Of a stretch of 64,000 nt of DNA, positions 34,321-43,735 are shown piece after piece. The DNA is from Rhynchopus sp. YZ270_cl-10 (lineage: Eukaryota; Euglenozoa; Diplonemea; Diplonemida; Diplonemidae). The notes below the pieces were generated by a model. That model was not told the DNA's origin. It ran no database searches and was given only the letters and a program-made list of their open reading frames with translations. How positions within the stretch are numbered: position 1 is the stretch's first letter; each line of letters opens with the position of its first letter. The position numbers and the translations under genes were made by a program. The stretch lies in the NCBI GenBank assembly GCA_964035575.1, contig OZ037889.1:558001-622000 (forward strand), read 5' to 3'.

Positions 34321-35109
34321 TTAACACGACGAATCGCTATCGTCACCTTGCATGGAAAGGTAATAGCGGGTCCATCTTCGTCTCCTGACGAGGTCGGTCA
34401 TGCGGACCTGGGAGTGATAGGGGAGAACACTGAAGTCCATGGAATATTCCCAGCCCCCAGCGAGGGCGCTGTCGTAGTTCCAACGTGATCTGGCGCCGGT
34501 GGGTTCCCAGTCTGTACCGCGGGGTGGGGAGACCAATTCAAGCTTTGGGGCTAGCGTGCCGTCGTGGTAGGTAAAGTGGTCGGCATCACGGTGGAAGAAG
34601 GGGGCGGCGGTCCAGCCGTAGATGGGTATCCATCTTTCGTGTTCGTAGACTACGACTGCATGGGATGGGGGTGCGGAGGGGGCGGCTGCGAGGTCTGCCC
34701 AGAATTCATCGGTCATTGCGTTGTGCGCACGGCGCGATTGTTTTGCTTCTTGGTAGGCCGCAGACTGTTCGTCTTGGTGTCGACAGAGCGAACCCACAAT
34801 GACATCCTCAGTCCCATCTGCATCAATGATCTCCCAGCTGTCGTCATCTGCGCTCCCAGCGTCGTCGCCAGAAAGATTAATAACCAGTTTACTCCCAGCC
34901 TCCACCTTCCGTTTCTTCCACAGATCCTGCCCACTGCCGCGGTAAAACAGAGATTCGATCGTATCACCATCCTGTCTCATAACGCAAGCAGAATACCCCA
35001 CCGCCTTCGCCATCGCCCGTGCAGTATGCTCTGTTGCATAAAGCCTGCTCCGCGAAGCAGGCTCGATCTTCCCCAAGCTATGCCCTTCCAACACCTCCCA
35101 CCCACTCAT
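34321..35109 (-). CDS. Dysferlin (DysF)-domain protein
   Basis: 262 residues from the ATG at 35109. Residues about 1-150 have no family I recognise. Residues about 150-245 form a DysF domain: VYEHERWIPIYGW, a central region ending with W.PTGARSRWNYD, then GGWEYSMDF and VRRRRWTRYY. The spaced Trp/Arg stacks are diagnostic. DysF domains occur in dysferlin/myoferlin, TECPR1 and fungal peroxisome proteins Pex23/29-32, where they bind lipids or membranes. This protein lacks C2 domains or obvious transmembrane segments and is short, so it resembles a minimal soluble DysF protein. The leader has a long T/C tract, and a CTTAGG derived from a family I repeat lies before it at about 35170. Confidence 0.8.
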   Translation of the reverse strand: MSGWEVLEGHSLGKIEPASRSRLYATEHTARAMAKAVGYSACVMRQDGDTIESLFYRGSGQDLWKKRKVEAGSKLVINLSGDDAGSADDDSWEIIDADGTEDVIVGSLCRHQDEQSAAYQEAKQSRRAHNAMTDEFWADLAAAPSAPPSHAVVVYEHERWIPIYGWTAAPFFHRDADHFTYHDGTLAPKLELVSPPRGTDWEPTGARSRWNYDSALAGGWEYSMDFSVLPYHSQVRMTDLVRRRRWTRYYLSMQGDDSDSSC

Positions 35110-35671
35110 TGTTCGTTGTTTTGGAGAGGCAGAAAAGAAAGAAAAAATAAAAAAAGAAGAAAAAAATGAACCTAAGCTGTTCTATGAAAGGAGTTGGTGT
35201 GAACCGAAGCCTCGAGTTAAATGGATAGTCCTTTTTGGGGTCAGAAAAGGGAAAATAGTGGACCAAAAAATGTGGTTAGATAGAGAGAAATCAGGAAGAG
35301 AAGGGAAGGGAGAGTGTGTGTATAGTTGTGTATGCTAGTAAGGGAGGTGGTGGTGAGTGAATGTAAAAAAATATGCACTTTTTTTTTCTTTGCTTCAACC
35401 TTCCCCTCACGTCCCATACCATCTTTTTATGGAAAAATGGAAGGAAATAACGCACTCAGAACGTATTCTGTTGATTCACTTATATCCCATCGCTGGGGCT
35501 AGAAAATGGATATTTTTTTTTTTTGCAGATTTTTTGATGAAAGTGTCCTAAAAAGAGACGCCTGTCGAAAAAAAAAATGGGTTTGCTGTAAGAATTTCTA
35601 TGCAGTGACCCTCCCCTACCACACTACATCACTACCACGTTTTATCTCTGCATAAATCATGTTGTAGGTTA

Positions 35672-36565
35672 TCACATGAAATCATCGAGATCAACTGGGT
35701 CCTGGTTCGAGGTCATTTTCGAGGAGTCCATGAACCCAACGTAGTTTTTGATATCGTCTGCCTTCTTGCGCTCCTCGCGTTCAATCTTCTCGTTCGCGCG
35801 CCTTTCAACGTCCTCCATCTTTGCCTTGTGTGTCTCCTCCTTGTCACGCTGCTCCCGCTCCATCTGCAAGTCTACAGGCTTCTCAACCTTCGACCGTTCC
35901 AGTCTGTTGATCACCTCGTTCTTCTTCTTCGCAACAGTGTAGTGGCGGACCTCCTTCTGCTTGTGGAACCCAACCTGCGGTATAGTGGGGTTGCGTCGTG
36001 TGCAGAAGGAAAGAAATATAAGAAAACATAAAGGTTTCTAAGACCTTGGTAAAAGTAAGAAACCTTGAAGTACAACCGGACAGAAGGCACTGCAAAGAAA
36101 CTGTGCTGACCAGAGCAGTGAGTCATACCTGACCGGTGGCCATGTTACCCGTCTTCTTAAGGTTTGCCCACGGGGTGTACACAATCTTCACGTTGTTGAG
36201 TTTGCACCCCTCGATCGAGTTTGCCTTTGTCAGCTGGCAGCACTCTTCTATCACCTCGTCGGACAAATCCGCGATGGTCTGCCCCACGGGGAGACGGACG
36301 TAAATATGCGCACTGTGGTGTGTGAAGGGGGAAGTTTATAAGATAAAGGTTCATAAGATGAACCTAAGCCTCTCGTGCTTAGCCAACCTTAAGCACATTC
36401 TGGAGGAAAAAAAAATAGGCGCACATCATACCTCGAGTGGTTGTCAACGTGAAACCACACATCCTCAGGCCATCCGTACTTTATCAAATCCTCGTTTTCC
36501 TCCTTGTCTCTGCCCACGTAGCACACCATTGTTGGCGAGGATGCAAGGGTGAAGAAAAACACCAT
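35672..36565 (-). CDS. CCDC25: CCDC25 homologue (three exons)
   Basis: The spliced product is 206 residues, against 208 in human CCDC25. Exons on the minus strand are 36432-36565, 36129-36312 and 35672-35974; introns are 119 and 154 nt, both starting GTATGA and ending CAG. Exon 1 begins MVFFFT and contains [16 protein letters not shown]; exon 2 contains [33 protein letters not shown] and ANLKKTGNM; exon 3 begins VGFHKQKEV, continues with a charged coiled coil, and ends [14 protein letters not shown], all matching the family (NFACT-R/DUF814 fold plus coiled coil). Family members are linked to translation quality control, and the human protein also to DNA sensing at the membrane; the role here is inferred. 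Exon joins are my reading but are in frame and match the conserved protein across both junctions. Confidence 0.92.
35975..36128 (-). other. CCDC25 intron 2
   Basis: Starts GTATGACT and ends CCGCAG on the minus strand. It holds an AAGGTTTCT/AGAAACCTT inverted repeat, so it too can fold into a hairpin. Confidence 0.8.
36313..36431 (-). other. CCDC25 intron 1, largely a family I repeat
   Basis: Starts GTATGATG and ends CCACAG on the minus strand. About 45 of its 119 bases (36350-36394 on the plus strand) are a canonical family I hairpin repeat with CTAAGCCTCTCGTGCTTAG, preceded by GGTTCAT/ATGAACC. The intron thus owes much of its length to a dispersed repeat. Confidence 0.8.
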
Positions 36566-37749
36566 TGTTTGTGCTTTTTATTGCCGCCTGTGTGAGGTGT
36601 CATTTCATGAGAGTTGGAATCGCGTAGTGATAAATGGTCAGTACTGTTTCAGAACTGTTTTCTCAGCGGTGTCAAAAAAAAAAGGGCAAGATAAGCGGGG
36701 AGAAGTGTTTCGTTATTGTGTAAGGAGAAAAGGGGAAAGACAGAGATAAAAAAACAAAAAAAAACAACAGGAATACTTGAAAAATATGAATCAAGGCACC
36801 TTGAATGTGTGTGTGTGTGTTTCTTATTATCACCCTTATTTCCCTTGCTGCTTTTGTAGCACATTTGGGCCGGATAAAAATAGCATTCCAGTGTGATATG
36901 TTGCACTCTCTCCTTTGCCAGGAAATCAAATAAAATGTGACTTGAGATACAAAGCCCTCTCGCGGCAGTGCACCTATAAAAATTCGTCTCTCACAAAGAG
37001 TCAGCCCTCGTTTTGCTAGGAACACCGTTTTGCTGGGTGAGTTTGGAGCTAAACAAAAACAAAAACAAAAACAAAAAACCTTCACACGAGCTGAGGAGGT
37101 CGGGGGTTCGCAATCAACCGCCTTTCTTTGGTAGCGGGTTTCCACACTACGAGGGGCTCCGAAAGAGCGTCTGTTGGGGGGGGAATAGAAATAGAGCAAA
37201 CCTGAAGGATGAACATATCGTCCTGCACACACAAACCCTCATTGTGACAAAAAAAATAGAAACTTAACACTAATCTCACTATAAACCCCATGGGAGAGGA
37301 GGTTATGGTGAAACGCACACACCTCGACCTGTTTGGTGAGGAGGTGGCTCTGCAGCGCGGTTCGTCCCTAGAACCGCAAAGTGGATTCAAACTGCGTTGT
37401 TTCTATTTCCTCCTTCATTTCATGAGGTGACATATAAAAAAAAAAATGTAAGCGTTACGATAAATCTCCCTAACTTCGGAGAACCTTTTGAACGAATGAA
37501 CGGTCCTCACGGTCACAACAATCCTTTCATTGACAGAGCTGTGTTTTTTTCCCCTTTTGAATACAGGCGTCCGGCTTTGCCCTCTATCTGCTACCACTGG
37601 TCTCCCTCCCAGGGATGGACAAACACAGGAGGTTCTATCAGAACTACAGAGAAGGGGGGGAGAGTGAGGGCAAGAATAGTTGGTAAGATGATCCTAAGCC
37701 TCAAAAGTGGTCATTGTACTCGGGGAAAATTTTTGACTTGAAATACAAC
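36566..37749. other. Spacer 5' of CCDC25
   Basis: No gene recognised. It contains a family III copy (36940-36973), a weak family II-like copy near 37205, a degraded family I copy (37679-37722), and the left half of a family III copy (37733-37749) cut by the hAT-like element. Confidence 0.5.
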
Positions 37750-38640
37750 CAGGGTTGAAAATCCCGGGCTTCCCCAGCTAGCAAAATTAATTCGAAGCCC
37801 GGGTTTGTACCCGGGCTTGGTTTTTTTGTGAAAATAATTAAAATACTGGTGTAAAAAAATTTTCTGCAAACCCAGGGTTCAAAAGAGAATTCCGCCCACG
37901 AGGTGCTGGCTCGGTCAGCCCAAAAAAATAATTTCCCCCTCCGCAGGGGATATTATAGGTTTTGGGGGTTTTCGCTGAAACTCGGTCGAGCCGGGTCCCC
38001 AACCCAGCTCAAGTTGCCTCCGGCGGAATATGAAAATTCCTCGGTTATCTAATTCAGCACTTCATTGATAGCAATTCGTGCACCAGGCGCGAATTGTCAG
38101 TCACAGTACATTTATAACAAAGAAAGGGCGGTCATGGCACCCAAAGCGAAGCCACGGTGCGCACCATTTCAAAAAATTGAGCTTAAAATTGCACATTTTT
38201 ACAGCCAAATTATGTGATGGGAAGGGTGGGTTGCAATCTTGCGCCGCAGGCGCACGGTACGCTACTTTTATTATTTCGCCATGATGCATGCTTCCTTTTC
38301 CTTCGGCGTTTGACCAATTAAGTCGCGCTCTGGGTGTGGGTAACCCTTGAGTATAGACGTGTGTGTTTTCTTTACTGATTTTGTTGTTTTCTGTCAACAG
38401 AGCTTCGTTTCGGCGACTGACTACCCCGGGCTGCACCCTGAGGCTACACCCCCGGAGTGGGGTGGGGCAGCCCACCCCAGAAAACTTAAAACCCGGGGAT
38501 AACCCAGGCTTAAGCCCGGGTAAACCCGGCCTTCGAACCCGGGCTTGCTCTGCGCAAAATTAATTAAGCCCGGGTTTTCCCGGGCTTACTGCCCAAGATT
38601 TTCACCGCTGAATACAACAGCCTGCTCGTGACAGTGTACC
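37733..38640 (+). repeat. Family III repeat split by a transposon
   Basis: The left part, GACTTGAAATACAAC (to 37749), and the right part, AATACAACAGCCTGCTCGTG then ACAGTGTACC (from 38611), make one family III copy once the intervening element and one copy of the 8-bp duplication are discounted. Confidence 0.8.
37750..38610. mobile_element. hAT-like non-autonomous element, 861 bp
   Basis: Ends begin CAGGGTTGAAAATC and CAGCGGTGAAAATC. A perfect 8-bp duplication, AATACAAC, flanks it (37742-37749 and 38611-38618). Subterminal AAGCCCGGG/CCCGGGCTT motifs are repeated many times at both ends, as binding-site clusters often are in hAT elements. The centre has GCGCCGCAGGCG with GGTACGC and a block that is the inverse of 3185-3395. 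No transposase. Confidence 0.88.
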
Positions 38641-39368
38641 CTTTAAAAAAAATGGTAAGATGACCGAAGCCTTTTAAATCGCAAAAAAAAGGGGGTAAAG
38701 TTGGTCAGATAATCTGAAGGTTCTCAGTCAAAAAAAAAAAAAAAGAAGAAGAAGAATAGTTCATAAAGAAAGGAACCGACTAAACTTGGTTGTTCGATAA
38801 ACCAAAATATTTACGATTGCTTTTTTTTGGTTGTTTGCGTCAAAAACCCCCCCCAAAAAAAAATCAAAAATAATCCTAAAAACGAGGACTTTTTTCATAA
38901 ATTTCATTTTTTTTATACTTTATTTTACCCCCTCCTCTGGAGCGTGCGGAAGCAGAAACTCCATTTCCCTTTTGCACCCAAAAACCCCCCAAAAAACTCG
39001 ACTCTTACAGTCGCCAACTGATCTTGATTACTCGACTAGAAAAAGGGGGGGAAGATTATTTTCGTTGAACGCAGCCAAAAACAGTGTATGAGATCTGAAT
39101 TTTGGCGCAAGTGATTTTTAAAGGGGAGGAGAAAATAGTCGGTATCAGGCGATTAAACGTTGGCTTTATTACTCGAGTTTCTAATAACACTACGTGTAAG
39201 GAAAAACTCGACTCTTACAGTCGCCAACTGATCTTGATTACTCGACTAGAAAAAGGGGGGGAAGATTATTTTCGTTGAACGCAGCCTACAGGCCCAAAGG
39301 GACCGCGAAGCGGCTGAAAAGAACAACGCAGAGAGGGATGATGCATGACACACTAGAAATGATTACGC

Positions 39369-41084
39369 TTAACAACATGATGAAGATAACGCGGCTATCG
39401 CCGCGTGCTTGGGGGGTACGGGGGGGATACACACCGAACACGGGGGGGCGACCGTGCCCCGGGTGAACTCATCTGCACGCTGGACGTCCGTGGGAACCCA
39501 CGACGCCCCTATCGAGATGTCGGCGGCCTGTGCGTCGTCAAACATGGCGCACAGCAGGTTGTTCGCAAAGAAGTTCTTACTGTGACCCTTGTTGATCGCC
39601 GCCACCGCGGCCGTGTTGTCCACCTGCAGGTCGAGAGAACAGCCCCGGTTACTACCAGCCGCCAGCCTCACCGCCTGCCACGCTGCAAAAAGCTCCTTGA
39701 TGTAAATGTGATGAGCCGATGGCTCATCAAAAACCCCCTGAATAACAGGTTCGGGGTCAGTCTCAAGGAGAGCGGCCCATTCGGAGTCCGAGGCATCTGA
39801 CCATCCGACCACCGTGGGTCTGGACTGCTGGTGCTCGACCCACTCGTTAGACTCGATGGTGCCCACAATAACACGAAACTCCGACAAGACGGAGGGAACA
39901 ATGGGTAGGGGGCGGTCCCAGTCCTCCGGCGTCTCCGCCAGTGAGGACGCGGACCGTCTGAGGAATGAAAGAGACGAAGAAAAATAACACAAACGCCTCC
40001 CAGTGGAATACAAAAACCAAATCATACCACCGAGAGCCTTGTAAAACTCACGGGCAGAGGCCCGGTTCTCCAGCACAGCACTTAAATAGTGAGAGCTCAC
40101 AAATTTAAGCACCCATGCAGGTTCAGACCGGTACCTGTGCGGACACGACTCCAGGTCGAAGTCAAGACCCAGGGCAACAAACCTCGACTCAGGGGAACCA
40201 AACTCACTGCCCTCGTTCAGCTCGGCGCCCACGGCAGACGCACGCACCAGGAACCTGCGGTACTTCTCAAGCGCATCCTCGTGAGACATACCGATCACGA
40301 AGAAGTTGTCCACCCACGGCAAACCATCTTCCTCGGGGAGAAGCACCCAGCCTGAACGTTGGGCGATGCAGGGGGCCCAGCTCCACCCCATGCACAGCTT
40401 GCGGAGCACAGCACGCGAGTAGCACCCCCTGGCGCCAGCGAGGTTCACACCGAAGTAGGAGTCCACACCGTCAGCTAGCGGAAACTGGTAGAACCAGCTC
40501 TTCCCGTCCGCCTGCACCACGAAGTTGGCAGACAGGAAACGCTGGATCACGGAGTGGATGGACGGCAGCAGCATGGGCGGCGGGGCGCGCATCAACGAAT
40601 TGAGCTTCCGCCCGTCGCAGACCAGTCGCAGTCCGCCGCTCTTCTTCTCCACCGTGAACGCCGGAAGGACGACGTGCTGCACCTGCGATCTGCGCACCAC
40701 ACCCCACTCCGTCAGGTCCTTCATGTGGCGATGCATGTGGCGAGACACACCCGTCCGCGTCCGCTTCTCCCGCAGGGTCGCCTGTGCCTCGGGCAGGAAA
40801 GCCGCCTCGAACGCCCTCGGGTCCCGAATCACGTCAATCACCCCGGAAAGGATACCCCTAGAATCTAAAGCAACAAGCGCATCTAGGTCCAGCGAAGCGG
40901 AGGAGATGGGGGCCAGCGAGTCCGCGGCGCCACCTCTGGCGGCAGGAGGACCCACATGTCTGCCGTCAATTGCCACCGTAGCTTCCTTAGCGTACACCAA
41001 GCAGATGTCCGGCCACATGTCAGACGGCATCCGTCGCGGCAGCGGCGGCGGGGGAGGGACCTTCAGCGGAGCGGCCACGTTCAT
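39369..41084 (-). CDS. Retroelement reverse transcriptase / RNase H (part of the VIPER-like element)
   Basis: Third gene of the element. The reverse transcriptase domain occupies the first two thirds and an RNase H domain the last third. It is of the DIRS/Ngaro/VIPER type. The start at 41084 is the ATG that follows the recombinase stop; it is treated here only as a part of the element. Confidence 0.8.
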   Translation of the reverse strand: MNVAAPLKVPPPPPLPRRMPSDMWPDICLVYAKEATVAIDGRHVGPPAARGGAADSLAPISSASLDLDALVALDSRGILSGVIDVIRDPRAFEAAFLPEAQATLREKRTRTGVSRHMHRHMKDLTEWGVVRRSQVQHVVLPAFTVEKKSGGLRLVCDGRKLNSLMRAPPPMLLPSIHSVIQRFLSANFVVQADGKSWFYQFPLADGVDSYFGVNLAGARGCYSRAVLRKLCMGWSWAPCIAQRSGWVLLPEEDGLPWVDNFFVIGMSHEDALEKYRRFLVRASAVGAELNEGSEFGSPESRFVALGLDFDLESCPHRYRSEPAWVLKFVSSHYLSAVLENRASAREFYKALGGMIWFLYSTGRRLCYFSSSLSFLRRSASSLAETPEDWDRPLPIVPSVLSEFRVIVGTIESNEWVEHQQSRPTVVGWSDASDSEWAALLETDPEPVIQGVFDEPSAHHIYIKELFAAWQAVRLAAGSNRGCSLDLQVDNTAAVAAINKGHSKNFFANNLLCAMFDDAQAADISIGASWVPTDVQRADEFTRGTVAPPCSVCIPPVPPKHAAIAALSSSCC

Positions 41085-41125
41085 TGTTGGGTCGTAGCCG
41101 GGACGCACCCCTGGGGCCCGATGGC

Positions 41126-42118
41126 CTAATGCGCCCGGGAAAGCAGGGCAGAGAACCGGCCCCGGGTTTCCAGCCTCCTTCCCAGCACCAGGGATGTCGT
41201 GGCCGAGTCGCGTGCTAGGCTGATCTTCCCCGCCGGGAGGTAACGCGCCAGTGCGTCGAGGGAGGAGTGACGAGACAGCTGGCGCAGGGACTCGAGACAG
41301 ATGCCCTGCTCCAGGAGTTCCGCTAGTGCTCCCCGGCGGAGGGAGTGGCCGCTCAGCTCTGGGTCGACCTTTTGGAGGGCCGCAACGACGCGGCGGTAGG
41401 TGGACTCCACCAGGAGTTCTCCTGCTTTCAACCCCAATACTTTCGTCCTCAGCATCCCCATCCATCGCTCGGCCACGTGCACCCCCGTTGTAACTCCGAT
41501 CCGGAAGGGGTCGGACTTCGTCTCCGACCAATTGATGGCGACGAACCCCCCCTCGAAGGAGAGGTCCGTCGAGCGTAGGCGCAACACATCGGACACTCGG
41601 GCTGCTCCGCACCAGGCTACGGCGATGGCCAGGCAGGTGTCGGGGTCCGTCGTCTGCTCCAGCACTGTCGCCACCACTTCTGAGGTGGCAGGTTTTGCTT
41701 GGCGGTGGGGTCGCAGGCCGCCCTTCCGCTTGAGGGCGCGCACAAAGTCGCGCAGGAGCGGCGAGTCCAGCTTTGTCCCCATACGCGCCAGCGAGCTCAC
41801 TGCACGGCTGCAGTACTCCAGGGCTGACGACTCTGCTATGGGAGCGGTCCGGTCTGAGAGGAGCCTCTGCACCCAGTAGATTATGCAGAGGTCCCAAGGA
41901 AGGAGCGTGCCTGTCGTGACGGCCCACTCCTCTCTGAACTGAAGCAGGCGTCGGTGGCACCCCTCCAGTCCCTTCCAGGTAGACGGCGCCAGTGCGTCGC
42001 CTAGGGTCTGTGCGGCCTTCTTGGCGACCGCTTTGGCTTCCCTTTTGGTGAGGGGAGCCTCCTTTGCCCGCGGCCTCCCGACCTTTGCAGTCGAAAGGAC
42101 CCCCATACTCTCGAGCAT
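41126..42118 (-). CDS. Retroelement tyrosine recombinase (part of the VIPER-like element)
   Basis: Second gene of the element, about 330 residues, with the C-terminal Arg...His-x-x-Arg...Tyr region of tyrosine recombinases. In this element class the recombinase replaces an integrase. Its position between gag and RT is the feature shared with VIPER. Confidence 0.82.
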   Translation of the reverse strand: MLESMGVLSTAKVGRPRAKEAPLTKREAKAVAKKAAQTLGDALAPSTWKGLEGCHRRLLQFREEWAVTTGTLLPWDLCIIYWVQRLLSDRTAPIAESSALEYCSRAVSSLARMGTKLDSPLLRDFVRALKRKGGLRPHRQAKPATSEVVATVLEQTTDPDTCLAIAVAWCGAARVSDVLRLRSTDLSFEGGFVAINWSETKSDPFRIGVTTGVHVAERWMGMLRTKVLGLKAGELLVESTYRRVVAALQKVDPELSGHSLRRGALAELLEQGICLESLRQLSRHSSLDALARYLPAGKISLARDSATTSLVLGRRLETRGRFSALLSRAH

Positions 42119-42153
42119 CGTCGTGAAAGGGGAGGCCGCGAGCGGCGCACCGA

Positions 42154-43482
42154 TTACTTCCTGGAGGCAGCTGGCTGTACGTTCGGCGTCCCTTCCTTCT
42201 GCTTCTCCTTGCGGCTGCCCCGCCCCCCCCTGCGCGACCCCTCCTTCTCCTTCTCCGGCCTGCGCACGCTGTCCGCCTTCTTCCTCGCCGCCTGGAGGTA
42301 GTTGGGGACTGCGGGGGCGGAGAAGTACGTCCGCTCCAACGCCGTCGCTGCCTCCCAGCTCCCCTCCACCACCCCCTCCTGGAGGGCCTCCATCCTGACG
42401 AATGTCGACTTCACGAGGTCCTTCAGCAGGTCCTCGAAGTCCTCCATGCACGATAGGGAGGGGAGGGCGTGGAGGATCTTCCCCAGCTGCCGGAGGTGGT
42501 GGGTGGCCTCGTGGGCTTGCGCTCTTCGAACGCCTCCGGTGCGAGACTCCACCAGCGCGTCGTAGCGTCGGAGCTGGTGTAGGTGCACCAACCCCAGGGT
42601 GGCGTCGTCGGCGTGCCACCAGTCGTCCACGTCCAGCGGACACAGAGCGCCCCGCACCCCGATGCTGTTGCTGCGGCTGCTGCTGCTGCTGCCCGCTGCG
42701 GAGGCGGCGTAGACCCTTGCTGTGGGAGCGGGAGCGTGGGCGGCGTCCCCCGGCGCGTGACGCAGACCCCCGGCGCCGGCCCTGAGGGTCTGTCCGTTTC
42801 CCCGGGCGTGGGCGAGCTCCGCACGCAGCCGCTCGAGCTCGTCCGCGACCGCTGCAGAGGGGTGGGCGGGAGCTGCAAACGTAGGCGTTGGGGCAGCAGG
42901 TGCCTGCTGTTGCGCGGCTTGGTTCCTTAGCGCCTCCCTGGCGCGGTCGAGCTCCGCCTTCACTTCGGCGTGCGCGACCGCGGCCAGGGCTTGCTCGCGG
43001 ATCTGTTCCGCGCGAGCGTCGTATAGTGCCTTCGTCGCGTTCTCCGCGTCTCGGGCGCGATGTACCTCTGCCTGCATCTCGGCCAATCGTGCACCTGCCG
43101 CCGCCTCGGTCTCTCGGTTCGTCGCATTCGCCTCCGCCTGCACCACCGCCGCATTCGCCGCCGCCTGTGCCTCGCGCACGTGCCCCCCTGCCTCTGCACG
43201 GAGTGCCCGTGCCTCCGCCTCCGCCCCCGCCTGCGCGACGTACTGCCCCGCCCTCGCCTCGGTCACCGCGGAGTGCGCGGCGGCGTTGTTGAGGGCGACG
43301 GCCTCCCCGGCCTGCGCCCGAACGGTGGCAGCGACTGCCATGCCCATGGCCATCCCGAACTCATCGGGGGGACCAGGAGGGAGGGCGATGTTGGCACCCG
43401 GGGGGAGGGTCCCGCGGCCGAAACCCTGCGGCACCACCTGGTCGGTGACCCCGCGGGGGGCGTCCAGCTCCATTACAGACAT
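42154..43482 (-). CDS. Retroelement gag-like protein (part of the VIPER-like element)
   Basis: First gene of the element. Rich in Ala, Glu and Arg in a long predicted coiled coil, followed by a conserved-looking domain and a basic tail. Assigned as gag-like from position and composition; no zinc knuckle is evident. Confidence 0.65.
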   Translation of the reverse strand: MSVMELDAPRGVTDQVVPQGFGRGTLPPGANIALPPGPPDEFGMAMGMAVAATVRAQAGEAVALNNAAAHSAVTEARAGQYVAQAGAEAEARALRAEAGGHVREAQAAANAAVVQAEANATNRETEAAAGARLAEMQAEVHRARDAENATKALYDARAEQIREQALAAVAHAEVKAELDRAREALRNQAAQQQAPAAPTPTFAAPAHPSAAVADELERLRAELAHARGNGQTLRAGAGGLRHAPGDAAHAPAPTARVYAASAAGSSSSSRSNSIGVRGALCPLDVDDWWHADDATLGLVHLHQLRRYDALVESRTGGVRRAQAHEATHHLRQLGKILHALPSLSCMEDFEDLLKDLVKSTFVRMEALQEGVVEGSWEAATALERTYFSAPAVPNYLQAARKKADSVRRPEKEKEGSRRGGRGSRKEKQKEGTPNVQPAASRK

Positions 43483-43735
43483 AGTGTGGGGGTGGGCGAG
43501 GGGGTGGGTGAGAAGGTGGTATGTTAGTGGGGGAACGATTCAAGAAAAATGAGCGTAGGCTTAACAAGCTTTCGTTGAACGCAGCCAAAAACAGTGTATG
43601 AGATCTGAATTTTGGCGCAAGTGATTTTTAAAGGGGAGGAGAAAATAGTCGGTATCAGGCGATTAAACGTTGGCTTTATTACTCGAGTTTCTAATAACAC
43701 TACGTGTAAGGAAAAAAAAATATAACTCTATGTGT

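Larger units (their letters stand above)
38992..43711 (-). mobile_element. VIPER-like tyrosine-recombinase (DIRS-order) retroelement, apparently whole
   Basis: A 4.7-kb retroelement on the minus strand. It has split direct repeats: unit A (85 bp) at 38992-39076 and 39202-39286, and unit B (125 bp) at 39077-39201 and 43587-43711, in the order B - genes - A B A read along the element, as in PAT/Ngaro-type elements. The copies of each unit look identical, so insertion is recent. It carries three genes, in order gag-like, tyrosine recombinase, and reverse transcriptase with RNase H, the VIPER order known from trypanosomatids. No target duplication is visible, as expected for recombinase-mediated insertion. 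It looks whole. Confidence 0.85.

Noticed and set aside
37080-37125. tRNA-like GGGGGTTCGCAATC
   Set aside because: The following bases do not close a five-pair T stem, and no cloverleaf forms upstream.
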